From Candidatus Magasanikiibacteriota bacterium (lineage in GTDB: Bacteria; Patescibacteriota; Patescibacteriia; Magasanikbacterales; UBA922): 6,285 bases of DNA. A model generated the notes under the pieces. It searched no databases and was not told where the DNA came from. It saw only the letters and a program-made list of their open reading frames with translations. The number at the start of each line of letters is the position of its first letter. Position 1 is the first letter of the stretch. The position numbers and the translations under genes are program-made. The stretch covers positions 1 to 6,285 of the forward strand of contig QIHL01000065.1 of assembly GCA_003230965.1 (NCBI GenBank). Reading direction: 5' to 3'. This document shows, piece by piece, positions 5,693-6,285 of this stretch.

Positions 5693-6127
5693 ATGTTAAA
5701 AACAATTTGGACAATTCTAGTCACAATTGTGTTGACAATTATCGCAGAAGTCGTTATTCTTGGTGCATTTATTTGGTTCAAAAATCCATACGGTATTCGT
5801 GATATTTTATATCAACTTATTTTTGTAGTACCACAATCGCAACAGGATCAAAAGAATACCACAAGTACTGTGCAAACAACGCAAGCAACAACAACAATAC
5901 GATCATCAAATAGTTCTACTACATTTTCGTTTCAATTGACAAGTCAACAAAAAGATATGTTGAAAGCTGTTGGTGTTGATCCGAATTCTCTACCTACAAA
6001 ATTCACGCCAAAGCTCAAGACTTGTTTAGTTGCTACATTAGGTGTGTCGCGTTATGATCAGATAATTGGCGGGCAAATGCCAAACTTTGCTGATTTATTG
6101 AAGGCAAAGTCCTGTCTGATACAATAA
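5693..6127 (+). CDS. one-helix membrane protein with C-terminal two-cysteine domain
   Basis: The protein has 144 residues. Residues 5-29 are a hydrophobic helix, probably an uncleaved anchor. Residues 30-46 (KNPYGIRDILYQLIFVV) are moderately hydrophobic. Residues 47-77 are a flexible Gln/Thr/Ser linker with no acidic residue after D52. Residues 80-144 form a small helical domain: LTSQQKDMLKAVGVDP, then LPTKFTP, Cys111 within KTCLV, LGVSRYDQIIGGQMP, and Cys141 near the end. I associate this kind of domain with small CPR proteins; its function is unknown. If the domain faces outward, Cys111 and Cys141 could form a disulfide, which is inference. The start lacks a Shine-Dalgarno. A poor promoter (TTAGCA 5642-5647, 17-bp spacer, TAACAT 5665-5670) precedes it, so co-transcription with the ATP-cone gene 47 bp upstream is also possible. 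Confidence 0.85.
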   Translation: MLKTIWTILVTIVLTIIAEVVILGAFIWFKNPYGIRDILYQLIFVVPQSQQDQKNTTSTVQTTQATTTIRSSNSSTTFSFQLTSQQKDMLKAVGVDPNSLPTKFTPKLKTCLVATLGVSRYDQIIGGQMPNFADLLKAKSCLIQ

Positions 6128-6161
6128 GTTATTCATTTTTTTTATATATACTTATTTTTTT
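6123..6161 (+). terminator. AT-only terminator candidate after the 5693-6127 gene
   Basis: AATAAGT (6123-6129), which includes the stop codon, can pair with ACTTATT (6150-6156), and TTTTT follows at 6157-6161. The loop is 20 nt and itself contains eight Ts. The stem has one G-C pair, so termination would depend largely on the long U-tracts. Confidence 0.4.
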
Positions 6162-6189
6162 GAAAGCGGACATGAAATCTAAATATACT
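6160..6189 (+). promoter_or_regulatory. sigma70-type promoter of a transcript leaving the window
   Basis: TTGAAA (6160-6165), an 18-bp spacer and TATACT (6184-6189) each match consensus at five of six positions. Transcription would begin near 6196 and run off the right edge. The TATACT -10 is the same hexamer as in the four other assigned promoters of this window. Confidence 0.6.
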
Positions 6190-6195
6190 CTTCGC

Positions 6196-6285
6196 CGTTA
6201 ATCACGTGCCAAACTAGTGAGCTTGCGTATTCATTCGGATAAGGTAGTCGTGACAGCACCACATCATACAAGTGTTAATTTTGTT
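6196..6285 (+). other. start of a structured leader or non-coding RNA, cut by the window edge
   Basis: From about 6191 to 6260 the G+C content rises to about 49% by count (34 of 70), well above the AT-rich surroundings, and I see no convincing reading frame on either strand. Positions 6202-6210 (TCACGTGCC) can pair with 6243-6246 (GGTA) and 6249-6253 (CGTGA), giving nine pairs with a 2-nt bulge and one G.U. This enclosed element sits just downstream of a promoter. It may be the leader of the next gene or the 5' end of a non-coding RNA. I recognise no known riboswitch, tRNA, RNase P, tmRNA or SRP motif. Confidence 0.35.

Noticed and set aside
6128..6285. A minus-strand gene end in the right flank
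   Set aside because: All three minus frames meet stops quickly from the right edge, with no recognisable protein sequence.

Overview
The window is an AT-rich, compact bacterial segment. It most resembles a Candidate Phyla Radiation (Patescibacteria, Parcubacteria-like) genome. This is inference from gene content and style: very short intergenic gaps, an ATP-cone/Mrr-type nuclease fusion, a one-helix membrane protein with a C-terminal two-cysteine domain of a kind I associate with these lineages, no recognisable Shine-Dalgarno sequence at any of six starts, and short or absent mRNA leaders. TGA ends one gene, so a code that reassigns TGA is unlikely.

Layout. Positions 1-167 hold no gene I can support. 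There is an AT hairpin at 2-22 and a textbook bidirectional terminator at 129-146. A minus-strand orphan gene (168-617) encodes a membrane-anchored exported protein. A divergent pair of promoters follows (645-673 minus, 688-716 plus). The plus promoter drives a DEAD-box RNA helicase (836-2128) through a roughly 113-nt leader. That leader contains two perfect tandem copies of a self-complementary 22-bp unit, a possible 8-codon leader peptide, and an 11-bp hairpin ending 6 nt before the start codon. A consensus promoter (2174-2202) then serves typA/bipA (2238-4028). It converges on a dolichyl-phosphate-mannose-synthase-like glycosyltransferase (4068-4772, minus) across a shared terminator that overlaps the glycosyltransferase stop codon. 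Only 27 bp separate the glycosyltransferase start from the divergent ATP-cone/nuclease fusion gene (4800-5645), whose promoter predicts a leaderless mRNA. A small one-helix membrane protein follows (5693-6127). The right end (about 6160-6285) holds a promoter and the start of a GC-richer, foldable transcript cut by the window edge.

Function. The helicase and TypA both act on RNA or ribosomes, and relatives of both matter in ribosome assembly and in cold or stress growth. The elaborate helicase leader suggests post-transcriptional control. The glycosyltransferase makes lipid-linked sugar for surface glycans, and the two small membrane proteins are probably exposed outside the cell. The ATP-cone/nuclease couples a nucleotide-sensing fold to a PD-(D/E)xK nuclease fold. 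It is the most biologically open coding gene here, and the helicase leader is the most striking non-coding structure.
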